The translations under genes were made by a program, and so were the position numbers. The notes under the pieces are model-generated. The model saw nothing but the letters and a program-made list of their open reading frames with translations, had not been told where the DNA came from and did no database searches. Of a stretch of DNA of 64,000 nucleotides, positions 23,001 to 34,777 are shown piece by piece. The stretch is from Pseudopithomyces maydicus (Eukaryota > Ascomycota > Dothideomycetes > Pleosporales > Didymosphaeriaceae): assembly GCA_026873275.1 (NCBI GenBank), contig JANTUC010000020.1, positions 124,001 through 188,000 on the forward strand, read 5' to 3'. Each line of letters begins with the position of its first letter. Within the stretch, counting starts at the first letter, position 1.

Positions 23001-26000
23001 GTCGTTAATTATGCTGGCAGCTTCCGTAATTTGGGGTAGATTCAATGCCAGTGATACCGTTGGGAGATCCTGTAGCGCCGACAATATGCCACTAATATCT
23101 AGCGAGACTATCGGCAACTCTGATGCTAGGACAGACGTGGTTGGCAACACTGCACCCGCTGCCGACAGAATATTTCCTAGTAAATCTAGAGCAATGGGGG
23201 AAGATTGAGGGAATGACTCCACTGTTGGAGCTGATTGAGATCCTAATACGGGTACTAAACTCCCCGGAAGTTCTGAAGGCAGGATTGGTGGATTCAATAG
23301 AGTACTTAGTCCGAAAGCAAGAGCATCGACAATAGTAACGGGTAGATTTGTTGGTATAGGCCCATCTGCAAGCGAAGATACAATGTTCTGCAAATCACTC
23401 AGAGGAAGCAAGGGCTGGCTCGTCGGAACAGGAATATTTCCCAGAGCTGATATCAGGTTATCGAGTATGTTGGCGGAGAGAGTCGCGGTAGGTAGGGCTC
23501 CAGTAGCAGAGGTTGGATCGACCACAGGACCCACAGCTGGACTTGTAAAAATCGCATCATTAGGCAGCACGGAGAGGACATTTTCAATAACGTTCGAGGG
23601 AAGCGAGGCCACAATGGAGGGCAACGGGACGCCCAACCCCGGTCTAGAGATTATAACTCCAATCAAGTTGTCAGATACCCCGCTAGTTGGCATAGGCAAG
23701 GTTTCAGTGGTGGCGGAAAACCGTGAAAGGGTTATTGCAGTCGGGGCACCACCTTGAAATAATCCCGATACCACTTGTCCGAGAAGATTACCAGACCCAG
23801 GTGAAGAGCTTGGTAGCTGGAGCGAGGAAACCGAGACAGAAGGTATGATTGTTCGTGATGTTAGTGAAACGGAGGGGATCGACCCAAGATTGTTAAGAAT
23901 TCCCCAAGTAATCCACCATTCGAAGCAGAGCTGGATTGGATCGCCAGTCGGGATGACATTACTAGTGCAATTGAAGGTAGGCTTGACGGAGTGGCGCCAA
24001 CAGCACCTAGAAGACCTCCTAGTGCGCCCAGCAAGCCACCTCCACGAGATAGATTACTCGTGGGCCGAATCGACACCCATGAATCTGGTGTGAGGGAAAA
24101 AGCCGTAGAAGGCACTATCGCGCCTAGTGAACGGCATGAAGATCCTGTGCATAGTTTGTCAAGCAGCCCTGAACTCAAATCGGGATTGGTGAGAGGCAGC
24201 AAACTCGAGGCAGAACAAGTGGGGCAAAGACTGTCTGATATGCCCAAGTTCAGGCTAGTGTTCATCAGTGGAAGCTTCGTTAGCCTCGACGTGATTAAGG
24301 TTGTAGGTAGAAAATCTGATATAACGATGGCTGTCGGAAGGCTTCCGAGATCGATCCCAGATGGTAGTGCACTAAAGGAACTTCCTGGTACCGCCATGGA
24401 GCTGAGGATTGGTGTAGCATAGGTGGAAGAAGGGATGAGTCCACCAGAATCTATAGCGGAGAGGAAGCTGTTCAAGATGTCTACCGAAGGGTTTAGTAAA
24501 GAGATAGTCAGAGGAGATGAAAGCTGAGACGGAGATAAACCATCTATGGTCAAGGTAGGTAACGATAAAGCTGGTGTGAGCAGTCCTGTAACTAGTGGAA
24601 GTGTCGTTGGAATGATTTGATTGACTCCTAAATTGGACAATAGACCATCCAGTACATTTAGTGCGGCGGACGAGGCTGACGGCGATGGAATTGTAAGGGA
24701 TGGCTCCGAAGGAAGCTGCTCCATGATCGTGAGGGATGACAGTGGTGATATTGATGGTACAGAAATCGCGACCGAGCTTGGTAGTAGATTGCTTACTGCG
24801 TTGTTTATAATGGAATCTACACCAGCAAGAGACGGCACTGGTGGCGTTCCCAACAGAGTAGCGACTGAAAATATGTTGGAGATCACATCAGCCACCAATA
24901 CACTTGGTGCCCCAACAGCGGTCGATATAGATATCAAACTGCGAATCCCTTGAAGAATCTTATCATCGGAGACCGTACTAGATGGGAGGACGGTTGTTCC
25001 CTCAGGCGCAAACCCAAGTCCCTGAAGCACAGCATCAACAATATTTGAACTTGGTGTGGCGGTGAGAGATTGTGTAGCTGTTCCACTTTGTATGGTAGAT
25101 GTGTTATCGTCATATCCCAAACCATGCATCACGCCGTCTACAATCTGCTCTACCGGTTCAGTCTTAGTGGCGCTGGCAGACTGGGTTGCTGTGCTCTCAG
25201 GTGATTTATCAAGGGCAGACAATAATCCGCTTGCGAGGTCCCCGATCAGATTTGGCGCTTCGGGGGTTGATAGAGAAATTGAGGGGAGAGAGCTTGCTGA
25301 ATTACTCTCCAGAAGGCCGGAGAAGATACTGTCGACTATGTTGTTCATAGTGGGTAGAGACACGGATGGTACAGAGATCGTTGGTACAGAGATCATCGGT
25401 ATAGAGATTTCCGGCACAGAAATCGTTGGTAGAGAGATTGTTGGTAAGGAGATTTCCGGAATAGAGATTTCCGGAATAGAGATTTCCGGTACAGAGATCT
25501 CTGGTAAGGAGAACGTCGGTACGGGGATAATTGGCGTAGAGATGTCTGGTACAGAAATGGTCGGTACAGAGATATCTGGTATTGAAATATCCGGTAAAGA
25601 GATCTCCGGTACAGAGATTGTTGGTATGAGAATTGTCGGTATAGATATAGTTGGAACAGAGATCTCTAGTAAAGAGATGTCTGGTACAGATATAGTCGCT
25701 AAAGATATATCAGGTAAAGAGATCCCCGGTACAGATATAGTTGGCACAGATATCACGGGAATAGAGATCTCTGGTACAGATATGGTGGCTAGAGAGATCT
25801 CCGATACAGCAATGGTCGATATAGAGATATCTGGTACAGATATGGTCGGTATGGAAATCGCCGGTAAACCGATCGACGGTACAGTAAGAGAGGGTATAGC
25901 TCCTTGTACACCAGAAACCAAACCTTCGAGAAGACCACTGGGTAGAAGTTCTGTAAGTATGGGTGCTGAAGGTAATGAGACGGTGGGTGTATCTCCGATA

Positions 26001-29000
26001 CCAAGATTCGAGACTATTCCTTGAATGATTCCATCGACCTGGGTGACGGACTGTTGCTCAGATAGCAAATTGATTGAGGATAGAGTAATGCCAGCACTCG
26101 GTTGGAGATTACCAAGGAAGCTACTGATGATCTTAACAGGGGACAAGCTGGGCAATACGAGCTGTGAAAGCGATGGGATGCTATCAATACTGAACCCAGA
26201 CAATATTTCATCAATGAGATTGTTTGGAGGCGCTGGCAGAGCTGACGTAGTGCTTGGTACAGGAGGAACCTCGACCGAAGAGGCTGAAGGCAGCAACGAT
26301 AGCGCTGATAAGCCCGGGACGATTGCACTGATTATTTCGTCGACGTTGTTCGTAGGAAGCGGTAGAGTGACAATCGGTGACGTCAAGCCCGCAAGTACGG
26401 CACTCGAGAGTCCTTGAAGCACATCCGGCGCAGAGGCTTGGGACAAACTGGGCAAGTCGGAAGTGGGGGCTGCAAGTCCAGGAATAATGCCACTGAGGAT
26501 ATCGTCCAGGTTAGATATCTGAGTCTCAATAGATGGTGCGCCCCCTAGGATGCTCGACAAGATTGTAGGCAGTAGATCGATATCGAAAGAAGATATGGTC
26601 GGCAATGGAACAGCTGTTGGAAAAGACAACAAGGATGGCACCTGCAGTCCTGAAAAGACCCCGCTTGCTAATGTGTTAACCAAGTTGAGGTCTGTAATTG
26701 GTGCAGGTAAACTGCCCAAAAAGCTGGAAAGCACCCCAGGGATAATGTTGTCCAGGCCAGGTCCGGAAGCCGAAGGAACAGCAGCAAAAGAAGTTTCCGT
26801 GGGAAGAAGTGCAGCAGAGGAGGGCTGCATGACCGACCCCAATCCGCTGATGAGACCTTCGACAACATCTTGGTTGAGAATGCTGGAGAATTGATCGACA
26901 GGATTAAGCGCAGAAAGCCCGCTCAGAGCATCCGAGAGAACACCGGGTAGAATTTCGCTCACGTTGGGGACAGAAAGGCTTGGTGTGTCTGTGGGCAGTG
27001 GCAAGGATGGAGTGAGTGCGATTCCAGATAGCGCACTATTCAATGCATCTTGGAGCGGCCCAAGATTGGTGACACTCGGGATCAGTAAGCCTTGTGTTGA
27101 AGTTGGCAATAGCCCCCCAGCCACAAGACTCGATATCGCATCGTCCAAAATCTGGGGTATAATCGAAGTCGGAAGTTCATTGGGCAGCCTTGTCAAAACT
27201 TCGCCTAGCAGAGAGGAGACGACGGGAGAAGGATTTACAAGCCCAGGGATCAAGTTAGAGACTATATTTTCCAGTAGACCGGCGGCAGAATTTGGATTTG
27301 TGGGGCTAGGTGACACAGTTGATGGAATCAACATTGTTGAAGAAATTTCACCCACACCAAGCGCGCTGAAAAACCCACCCAGAGCGTTTTCGGGTTCAAT
27401 TGAAACTGTGGAGGTGACTGGGATGCTCGCAGATGTCACCTCTGTCGATAGATCTGGACCCAGGTTCGAAGCTAGATTATTGATGATGTCATTCAGTAAT
27501 CCAGAACGTGTATTACTAGGTAGTGGGGATGTTATGTCTGGGCTGATTTCGGAGAGAGACGACGGCATTTCACCTGGAAGACCAGCCAGAAAGGTAGGGA
27601 TTGTTGTCAATGGGATATCATTGCTGATGGTTAAGGACGGAAGCCCTGCAATGATTCCATTGAAAGTAGAAAGTATGTTCTCAACACCAACAAGTGGAAT
27701 CGAAGTTGACAGACCAATGTTTGGATTGAGAGTTTCCAGTTGGGACACAAGATCGATTAGAAGATCCGTGGGGGCAGATGTAGGCAGAGGTACATCATTG
27801 ATCAATCCAGACAGTAAATTTTGTATCAAACCCGGTGACAGAATCGTAGATGGTGTTGGAGCGCTGATTAACGTTGGTATATCAGATGCTAGAATGATTG
27901 AACTCGAGAGTAAGTCGCCGACTACTACCGGTGGTGACAAAGTAGGTGAGACCGTTGGTATTTCGACAGATATTTCCGCCAAATTCGATAGCACTTCTGA
28001 AGCCAAGTCGTCAACAATATTCGATAGGGGCGTTGTTGGCAAAAGCGTGGGTACTGATGAGATGGCCAAATCAGTAAGAATGCTAGCCAGCAATGCTCCC
28101 AATGGCCCGATAGTTGGTTGTGTTGGTAAGACACTGCCGTCAACGCTTGAAACAGCAATTGAGGAAATACTTGGTGTGTTCACTGCGGAAAGCAAACCAC
28201 CCAAAACATTATTTAACAAGTCAGGGGTTGATGTAGTTAGTAACAACTCAGGTGTACTGGCTAAAGATGGGACGCTCGGACTCATGGTATCAGGATTCAA
28301 TTCACTGATATCAGACAGAGTGACCGAAGGTACTAGTTGCGGGATATTCGTTGGTAAGGTGGGAATCGGGTTCAGAATTTCTGACACAAGCTCTCCAAGC
28401 GATATCTCGTTGATGGTCGGGATTGAAAACGCAGATAGCACGTTTGGAATATTTGTCAACGGCGAGATGACCGCATTGACTACTCCAGGAATAACGCTGG
28501 ATGCATCTTGTAGGATGCTAGGTACTGCACTAGCAATGTCGTTCACCACACTAGGAACAACTCCTCCCAGCCCAGTGAGAAGGTCATCGAGTGGGTTTAC
28601 CACGCTCGTTGGAACATTAGACGTATCCAAGGAACCTGGTAAAATGGAGATGGAGCTCGGGTAGCTTATCGTTGGCGAAACAAGATTCGATGCCAGCCCA
28701 CCCAAAATATCTTCCACTAGACTTGGGACAGAAGCATTGGATGCTGAGGGCGCATCTGAAAGAATAGATGCCGCGTCAGAGATCCCCAAAGCTGATAGAA
28801 TTCCCCCAATAAGATTAGGAGCGCTAGTAACAGCCATAGGAGATAAGGAAGACACCAGGGCTGTTTTTGTTGTGTCAAGGGCAAGCGCTCCCAGTAAACC
28901 CCCCAGTATGTCTGCAGCATTGCTGGTGAGTGTAGGTGGCGGAGCAGACAAGGTTGTAGGTGTTGGGACAGACAAAGCAGGCCCACTGATCGAAGTCCCA

Positions 29001-32000
29001 TCTAAAGGTGGGGTTCCCACAGAGGGAAGTGGTATAGATGGAGTTGGCAGTATGATGGTAGGAAGCGCTGGACTGGAAAGCTCGAGATTTAAGATCGGGC
29101 TGGTTGGTAGAGAAATCCCTGGAATTCCTATTGAAGGGAGCTGCAAGAGAGGTGTAGTTAGCAACAGTGGGTTCTGAGAATCTGGCGTCGATATTGCCGA
29201 CGGAAATAGAGTACTATCGAGCTGCAAAGTCGACAAAGACAAGCCGGGTACATTGACCAATGGGGATGGAATCGATAGAGACGGTACTGATGGAAATTGA
29301 ACCGATAGAGATGACACCGATGGAAATTGAATTTCCACCAGAGGTGTGGTCGGTAGGGCTAGATCCGGTAAACTGAGGCTGAGAAGATCTGCTGGATTTA
29401 GAGTCACCTGTGGGATAAGGCTACTTGGTAATGCCGTTGGCACAGCTGCACCAAGAATATTCGACAGTAACCCCGCCAGTAGATTACTGTCGGCAGCTGA
29501 TTGAATTGTGATTGATCCAGACGATGGTAGGAGTGAACTGATACCTCCATCTGACGAGATAGATGGCGTAGCGAGAGATGGCATAGATAGGGAAGGGGTA
29601 GATAAGGACAGCCCAGATAACGAAGGTACGGCAAAAGACAGCGCCGTAGAAGGGAGTCCAAGCACTAGAGCAGACAGCATATCTCCAAGCAAACCTATAT
29701 CAACGCTGCTCAACGCCGGTATTTCTCCCGTCGGCGTATCAAGGGACAGTGCACCTGACAGAGGCGTAGCCAATGATGGCGTGACCATGGAAGGCGTCGC
29801 GAGCGAAGGAGCAGATAGAGACGGCACGTTGAGGGAAACCGCGGTAGAAGGGAGTCCAAGCACTAGAGCAGACAGTACATCTCCAAGCAAACCCACATCA
29901 ACACTGCTCAACGCCGGTAATCTTCCCGTCGACGACAGAATGGTAGGCGTATCGAGGGATGGTGTGACCGACGGAGGCGTAGCCAATGATGGTGTGACCA
30001 ATGAAGGCGTCGTGAGCGAAGGAGCAGATAGAGACGGCACGCTGAGGGAAAGCGCGGTAGAAGGGAGTCCAAGAACCAGGGCAGACAATATGTTATCCAG
30101 CAAACCGACATTAACGCTGGTCGATGGTAGTAGTCCTCCAGTCGATAATGGGACGGAAGGCGTGGCGACAGATGGTGTAGCTAACGACGGTGTAGCTAAT
30201 GAAAGTGTAGCTAATGATGGTGAAGCCAATGAAGGTGTAGATAAGGAAGGCATAGCTAAAGAAGGCGTTTCCAGGGAAGCAACAGAAAGAGATGGCACAG
30301 CGAGCGAAGGCGCAGATACAGAGGGCACGGCCAGCGAAAGCGCAGTAGAAGGAATTCCAAGCACCAGAACAGACAATACACTGCCCAACAATCCGGCGTT
30401 TACACTACTCAATGGCGGCAAATCTGCTGTCGACATAGTGGTTCGTGGTGCGATGATGGACGTCAATGATACCGACGGAGCAGCTACACTCGATCCTGGA
30501 CCCAAACCACTCAGCGCACCCGGTACCAATCCCTGGCTCGTCGGCGTAACCAAAGAACGCACAACGCTCGACGGGACTGTCGTGAACGTACTCAATGGTA
30601 TTCCCAATAAGGCCATAAGCTGTTCTCGAGGAAGGTAGATGCCAAGGTCGTAGGAGAGGTATGATAGCATCTGCTCGAGTTGATTCTCTTGTGGCGAAAG
30701 GATACTAGGAGACGGCGTAATGGATGGCACCTGTGGAAGAGTGGACGAAATCGGGAGACCCAAAAGGTTTCCCAGCGCACTTCCAAGCGCTGGCAGTAGT
30801 CCCAGTCCATTGCTCGTAGACGCTATCGATGGGATGGAAGACAGTTGATTTGAAGGCGCAGTTACGCTTACAGGTGAAACGCTTGCCAGCGAGATTTGTT
30901 GCTGGGTAAAACCACTTAAAGCTGATATCAGGGCAGGTAGCAGAGACTGTACACTGCTGAAGGCGGGTGATGGTACAGCAGAGAAACCAGAGGACAGCAG
31001 CAGCGAAGGCGCGCTTAGTGCAAGACTCGGTTGTGCCAATAGATTTTGTAGCGCAGAGCTGAGCGCCGGAGCAAGCTGTGGTATGCTATTCAGCGAAGAC
31101 TGAGACAATGGGGTCACCGATGGAGCAGGGAGAAGAGTTGATAGTCCAGGAGTCGGCAGAGAAGGTGACAGAATATTTCCTACTCCCAGATTTACTACCG
31201 ACGATGCAACTCCCAGAGAAGGTTGAACACTAGGTATCGAGGTTGATGGCGTGAGTATTGACGGGGATAACGCTCCAGGTAGACCAGATGGAAGCCCTGT
31301 CAAAGCATTGGCCGCAACCGAGCTCGGGATCGTGGGCAAGCTTCCAAGTCCACCTACGACACCAGAAAGAATACCACCAACTGTATTCGGAGTGCTGATT
31401 CTCTCAAGGGAGAATGGAGATATAGACGAAGGCGTGGCTGGCGATATACTAGGGACAGAGGAAACACCTATGGATGGAAAAGAGGGTGCTGCCAGAATAC
31501 TCTGCAGACCTATAGCCAAGCCCGATGTGATGCCTCCCAACACATTCTGTACACTACTGAGTGAAGGTTGACTCGAAGTTTCACCTAATAGAACCGAAGG
31601 CGTAGTGGTCGGTATAGGCGGGGCAATCGACGAAATACTTAGCGTCGGGACAGACGGTTGTGCCGCAAGAAGACTCCCCAACCCACCAGCAAGATTCGAA
31701 ACAACACCAGTGACAGCATTGCTAAGAGTGGGAATCGACGAGGGTGCAGAGATGGCTAAGGAAGGAGATGGTACCGCAAGCAAGCTGACCAGACCACCAG
31801 CAACATTGGAAACCAAGCTTCCGAGCGGGATTTGCGGGCTGCTGACAGCAATTGTCGGCGTGGACACACTGACCGCTGAGATCCATGTAGGCGTAGCAAC
31901 ACTCAAGGACGTAGTGGGAACAGCGAGAAGACTGTTCACTCCGCCTATTACATTCGAGATGCCCGACAAGGGATTCTGCACAGAGCTGGGTGTCGGTAAT

Positions 32001-33261
32001 GATGATGGAGTCGGCGTACTCAGTAGCAACGTCGAAAATGTGAGTGTACTTCCCAATCCTCCAATAACGGTAGATACGATATTTGCCGAGGGGATCTGCA
32101 CGCTGCTGATTGCCGGAAGGGACGAGATTGTAGGCACGCTGACTGAAGGAACATTGACAGATGGCGCTTGGATTGCCAATATGTCATTGAGCCCTGCGAC
32201 TACCCCCGACACGGGAGGTTGGAGAGCAACCAAAGGATTCTGAACACTGGTAGCTGGCAGAGTGGGAGCAGACAAAGATGTCGGCAACGCAGCTGTTGAT
32301 ACTCCAATCGATGAACTCGGTGCATTCAGTAAAGTCTGCAGGCTTTGTAGATTTGAAACCAAACTGTTGACTCCATTTTGCGAGTTGCTCAGTGGGATGA
32401 CTGTGCTTAGGGAATTTGTTGGAACGGATAAACTGATAGGCGGTAGGATACTCGAGGTCAATGGGGAAAGAAGACTCCCGATTGCCGACGCGAGGCTGAA
32501 ACTCGAAACCAGGGTCAAAGGATTGATAGGGGAAATCGTTGTTACTGAAGCTGTCGCGGAGCCGCTCGCGGAAGCAGAGCCTGATCGTAGGCCAGTCGAA
32601 GCCGAGCTGGATCCCATCCCCAACACGCTCACCAGATTGACGTTATGGGTCAGTCCAATAAGCGGTGAGGCTGATATTGTATTCGATGCTACCGAAGCGC
32701 CTTGCGATGAGACTCTTACAGTTGTAATCTGACTTGCCGTTGACAGAATAGGTGCAACGGATAAGGATGCCAAAGTCACTGCTCTTGTAGTAGCCAGACT
32801 GGAAAGGGAGATACTCGCCACACCCACGGGAACGAGGGCAACAAGTCCATTTCCCACACCCAGTAGACTCCCAACTCCAGTGCCAACTCCCCTACCACGT
32901 TCCCCAATGTGTCTGTCGCCCCCTTAAGCGTACACTGCCGTATACTCTTATCGTACGTCGCGCCGGCGCAGCCAGGAGTACCGACGCACGAATCGAGACA
33001 TAGGGCCAGGCTAGGGAGGACGTTCACGCTGAGGTTCGTTTGGAGGATGTTCGTGTTGCAAAGGACCTGGTAGGTGCGGCCTTGATCAACGATGGTAGTG
33101 CCATTGGTGTATGTCGTCGTGCCATCGGAGCACGTTAATGGTTGGCCTGTAAGTACGGGAACGACCCCTTGAGGTTGGGGAAGGGCAAAAACGAGGGTAG
33201 AGAAAAGTGTTAAGGAAAGAACAGAAAAGAGAGATGGGGGGCGTGTATGGAGTTTTAACAT
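11053..33261 (-). CDS. giant secreted repeat protein with PAN-like and CBM18 domains
   Basis: The minus strand from ATG 33261 to TGA 11053-11055 reads as one protein of about 7,384 residues. The first ~25 residues (MLKLHTRPPSLFSVLSLTLF...) form a signal peptide ending near FALPQPQ. Residues ~40-124 form a cysteine-rich PAN/Apple-like domain. Then come roughly 5,000 residues of Ser/Leu/Pro/Thr/Ile repeats without globular features. Next are ten double-cysteine repeats, two more PAN-like domains, a hevein-like chitin-binding domain, a Ser/Thr/Arg stretch and a tryptophan-rich tail. One intron (13913-13972) is well supported. Ten single-base frame breaks at homopolymers interrupt the frame as given. 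Repairing them joins matching repeat units on both sides and yields exactly 7,385 codons. The architecture suggests a chitin-associated wall or extracellular matrix protein; no GPI signal is seen. I know no named family with this layout. Confidence 0.8.
11085..11930 (-). other. tryptophan-rich tail of the giant protein
   Basis: The last ~300 residues carry repeated Trp-x-Trp clusters spaced about 25-35 residues apart: WWEWDEP, CDCECDWWW, SWEWVDG, DEWEWYWET, WEWRWHWV, VWRWHWV, GWEWAA and TWGWHDG. Between them are Thr/Ser/Pro linkers and an acidic Gly/Asp stretch. I do not recognise a family; Trp clusters on a secreted protein may contact glycan or hydrophobic surfaces (inference). Confidence 0.75.
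12025..12140 (-). repeat. 12-bp repeat coding R-T-G-T in the giant gene
   Basis: A run of 6- and 12-base units, close to cgtgcgtgtccc on the plus strand, encodes SRTRTRSRTGTRTG-type sequence, a basic Arg/Thr stretch just before the tryptophan-rich tail. Confidence 0.85.
13855..14060 (-). other. hevein-like chitin-binding domain (CBM18) split by an intron
   Basis: The first exon gives GVCGPPFGYTCEGS and HGNCCGAGG. After removal of the 60-bp intron 13913-13972 (GTAAGT donor, gctgac branch, gccag acceptor) the frame continues LCGSDEFHC, GRGCNLQYGSCYS. The eight cysteines, the CCG pair, and the CG..HC and GC..YGSCY segments are those of CBM18 modules, which bind chitin. The correct join is strong evidence that both sides belong to one gene. 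Confidence 0.88.
14430..14680 (-). other. PAN/Apple-like domain 3 of the giant protein
   Basis: Begins with CCGVSAGETYVDG and contains YRASCDNNLQSG, CIQRCTTTSLCAAIVYN, ACNLKSTIG and GLCVMEK. It is closest to domain 2 in cysteine pattern, as expected from internal duplication. Confidence 0.75.
15905..16187 (-). other. PAN/Apple-like domain 2 of the giant protein
   Basis: Begins with ECCVVGNGG and continues with FQVTCNRMT, CVDACARNALCIGVAW and DCALQKS, closing at GICIAV. The spacing C-x3-C-x5-C with a following tryptophan is the usual PAN_4-like signature in fungi. Confidence 0.75.
16905..19140 (-). repeat. array of LCPGxxC repeats in the giant protein
   Basis: Ten copies of a ~23-residue motif occur: P-L-[IV]-D-[VI]-N-L-S-L-G-[IVL]-L-[EG]-G-L-C-P-G-x-x-C-R. 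Seven lie between 17100 and 18120, one of them with the shorter C-P-T-C spacing type alongside another. Three more lie at about 18540-18605, 18695-18760 and 19075-19140. An eleventh copy, near 16905-16965, has lost its cysteines (LSLGLPSFGLF). Each unit follows a Ser/Thr/Arg-rich linker. The paired cysteines suggest one disulphide per unit. Confidence 0.85.
21528..21656 (-). repeat. octapeptide SEA-I-A-R-S array in the giant gene
   Basis: Five to six copies of an eight-residue unit (SEAIARSQ, SEAVARSA, SEAVAKSL) are encoded by 24-bp repeats. It is the only Ala/Glu/Arg-rich, probably helical island in an otherwise uncharged protein. Confidence 0.85.
25350..25875 (-). repeat. 35-copy pentapeptide (I-S-V-P-T/E/D) array in the giant gene
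   Basis: About 35 consecutive pentapeptides of the form [T/E/D/M]-I-S-[V/I/L]-P, for example TISVPEISIP and DISVPTISVP, are encoded by a 15-bp minisatellite. On the plus strand it reads as repeats close to GGTACAGAGATCTCC. Period 5 with alternating Ile and a small or acidic residue favours an extended or beta-solenoid-like strand rather than a helix; this is inference. Confidence 0.9.
29545..30425 (-). repeat. long tandem units with PSLAT pentapeptides in the giant gene
   Basis: Four successive units share the segment VGLLGDVLSALVLGLPSTAL followed by SVPSLSAPSLATPSL-type pentapeptides. The core SALVLGLPSTA recurs at about 29653, 29850, 30063 and 30353 on the plus strand, that is 66 to 97 residues apart. 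Length differences come from variable numbers of the 15-base pentapeptide unit (A-T-P-S-L). DNA identity between units is high, which suggests recent unequal exchange. Confidence 0.8.
32890..33147 (-). other. PAN/Apple-like domain 1 of the giant protein
   Basis: Starts at LTCSDGTTTYTNGT and continues through YQVLCNTNI, CLDSCVGTPGCAGATYD and QCTLKG. Six cysteines sit in the order usual for fungal PAN/Apple-like modules (C, C, C-x3-C, C, C), and a Thr/Gly-rich loop follows. Such modules are common in secreted fungal proteins and are thought to bind protein or carbohydrate. Confidence 0.7.
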
Positions 33262-33773
33262 GGTGCGATAGTAAACCGCGCGCCCGAAGCGGGAGCGCAA
33301 TGGTGGTGAAGTTTTAGATTCGGGAAATGTTCAAACCAAACGAGTGTGAAGAACTGTCAAGGAGCGACTGGCGCGAAACGATCGTATGCCAAACAATGGC
33401 AGATAGAAAGATGGTGTTCACGTTTGGATCATGGCCAGACGGGATGACGCGGGTACATGCATGGGATACGCGTCGCGGTGGACGTGTCGGAATGCTGCAC
33501 GGGGGCCAGGCGAGAATGCTGTGAGGTGGAGGTCGACAAGAACATGAAAACGTATAAGGTGAATACAACTATCGCGCAAATGGCCGGAGGTATGGGACAT
33601 TGGTACCTCACAGTATCTACTACAAACATCAATAAATTTGTCGCGTTACTTGTTACTTACATGGCTGAACAGTGTCTGATACACATGCAATGACCGCGGA
33701 GTACGGGTGCCAATCCAGCAAGGGGAACCATGTTACGCTGGAGAAGCTCGACCCACATGTTCGCCTAGCCCCA
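33262..33773. other. spacer between the giant gene and the HSDL2-like gene
   Basis: Holds the 5' flank of the giant gene (minus) and the 3' end of the dehydrogenase gene (minus). I see no gene and no clear TATA box in this 0.5-kb stretch. Confidence 0.5.
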
Positions 33774-34777
33774 CTACAGTCTAGCCCTCATCTTGCTACT
33801 ATCGACTCTTTTCCCTTCATCGTTTTGCTCCTCGACCGTCAAATCCGGAAGTTTAGCTGGCATTATCCTCCTCGGAGTGCTTCCTGGTACAACACTGTAC
33901 TTTGCGAAATCCACCACCCCTCTTTTCCTTAGGAAATCTTCATCAAGCTCCAACTCTCCATTAACATCTCCTACCGGCGCGTTCAGCACTGCCATGACCG
34001 CATCCGAGAAGATTGTTGGCTTCCTCAGGTCATGCTCCCCGTCTTTGTCTACCATTTTCGTCGCAGCACTTTGAATGGCAACAGCCGGCCAGAGACTCGT
34101 AATAGCCATTCCCGTCTTCCCCTCTCGCGCCCAGTCCATGGCGAGACCTTTGGTCAACACGCTCATGCCCACCTTTCCCATCGCGTACGCCGTCTTCCCA
34201 CGGAAGAACCGTGAGTAGATAGGCGGACTGACGACCACGACTCGTGCTTTCCAGTCTTGCGCTGCGAAATAAGGCAATGCAGCTTGCACTGTGGCGTACA
34301 AGCCCTCTACATTAACCCTTTGCATAAGCTGGAAGCGCGAAAGCGGTGTGCGCTCTACGCTCGCCCACCAGATGGCTCCGGAATTGTAAACCAGAGCATC
34401 AAGACGTCTGTGTATTTCGAATGTCTGGGAGAGCAGCGCCTGGATGCTGGCAGGTTTGCGTGTGTCGACTGTGATAGCGGTTGCTTCGCCACCAGCCTCG
34501 ATGATCTCGCGCGCCACAGTATCAATGGTTGATTGAGGGGAGTTTGGATCAGGAGGAAAGGCGTGATTATCTATGAATTTGGAGGTAGTTTTGGCAGCGA
34601 CGACAACTAAATGAATTCAGCATATTTCATTTGTACGGAAGCGCATGCATGCAGCGATGCGAGCAAGCAGTACGACTCACCAGCATATCCGTTCTTAGCT
34701 AGATCGATTGCTATTTGGCGTCCCATGCCGCGGGAACCACCCACGACCAAAGCTACTTTTCTACTGGGGGCAGCCAT
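33774..34777 (-). CDS. HSDL2-like short-chain dehydrogenase/reductase
   Basis: Two exons (34777-34681 and 34606-33774), joined by a 74-bp intron (GTGAGT donor), give 309 residues. The N-terminus reads VALVVGGSRGMGRQIAIDLA, the NAD(P)-binding motif, followed after the splice by GYAVVVAAKTTSK. The pair IDTVAREIIEAGGEA and VDTRKPASIQ, then ALVYNSGAIWW at the NNAG position, SPPIYSR around the catalytic serine (about residue 159), and the catalytic YAMGK (Tyr 173, Lys 177) follow. The downstream LWPAVAIQSAAT fits the hydroxysteroid dehydrogenase-like 2 group, a lipid-linked peroxisomal or mitochondrial SDR. The C-terminus has no SKL and no SCP2 domain, unlike animal HSDL2. Substrate unknown. Confidence 0.88.

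Noticed and set aside
26964..28664. A 566-codon open frame on the plus strand, and others at 14879, 25056 and 29508
   Set aside because: They lie antisense to the repeat region of the giant gene. Their openness follows from the Ser/Leu/Pro/Thr codon composition of the opposite strand, and they show no domains.
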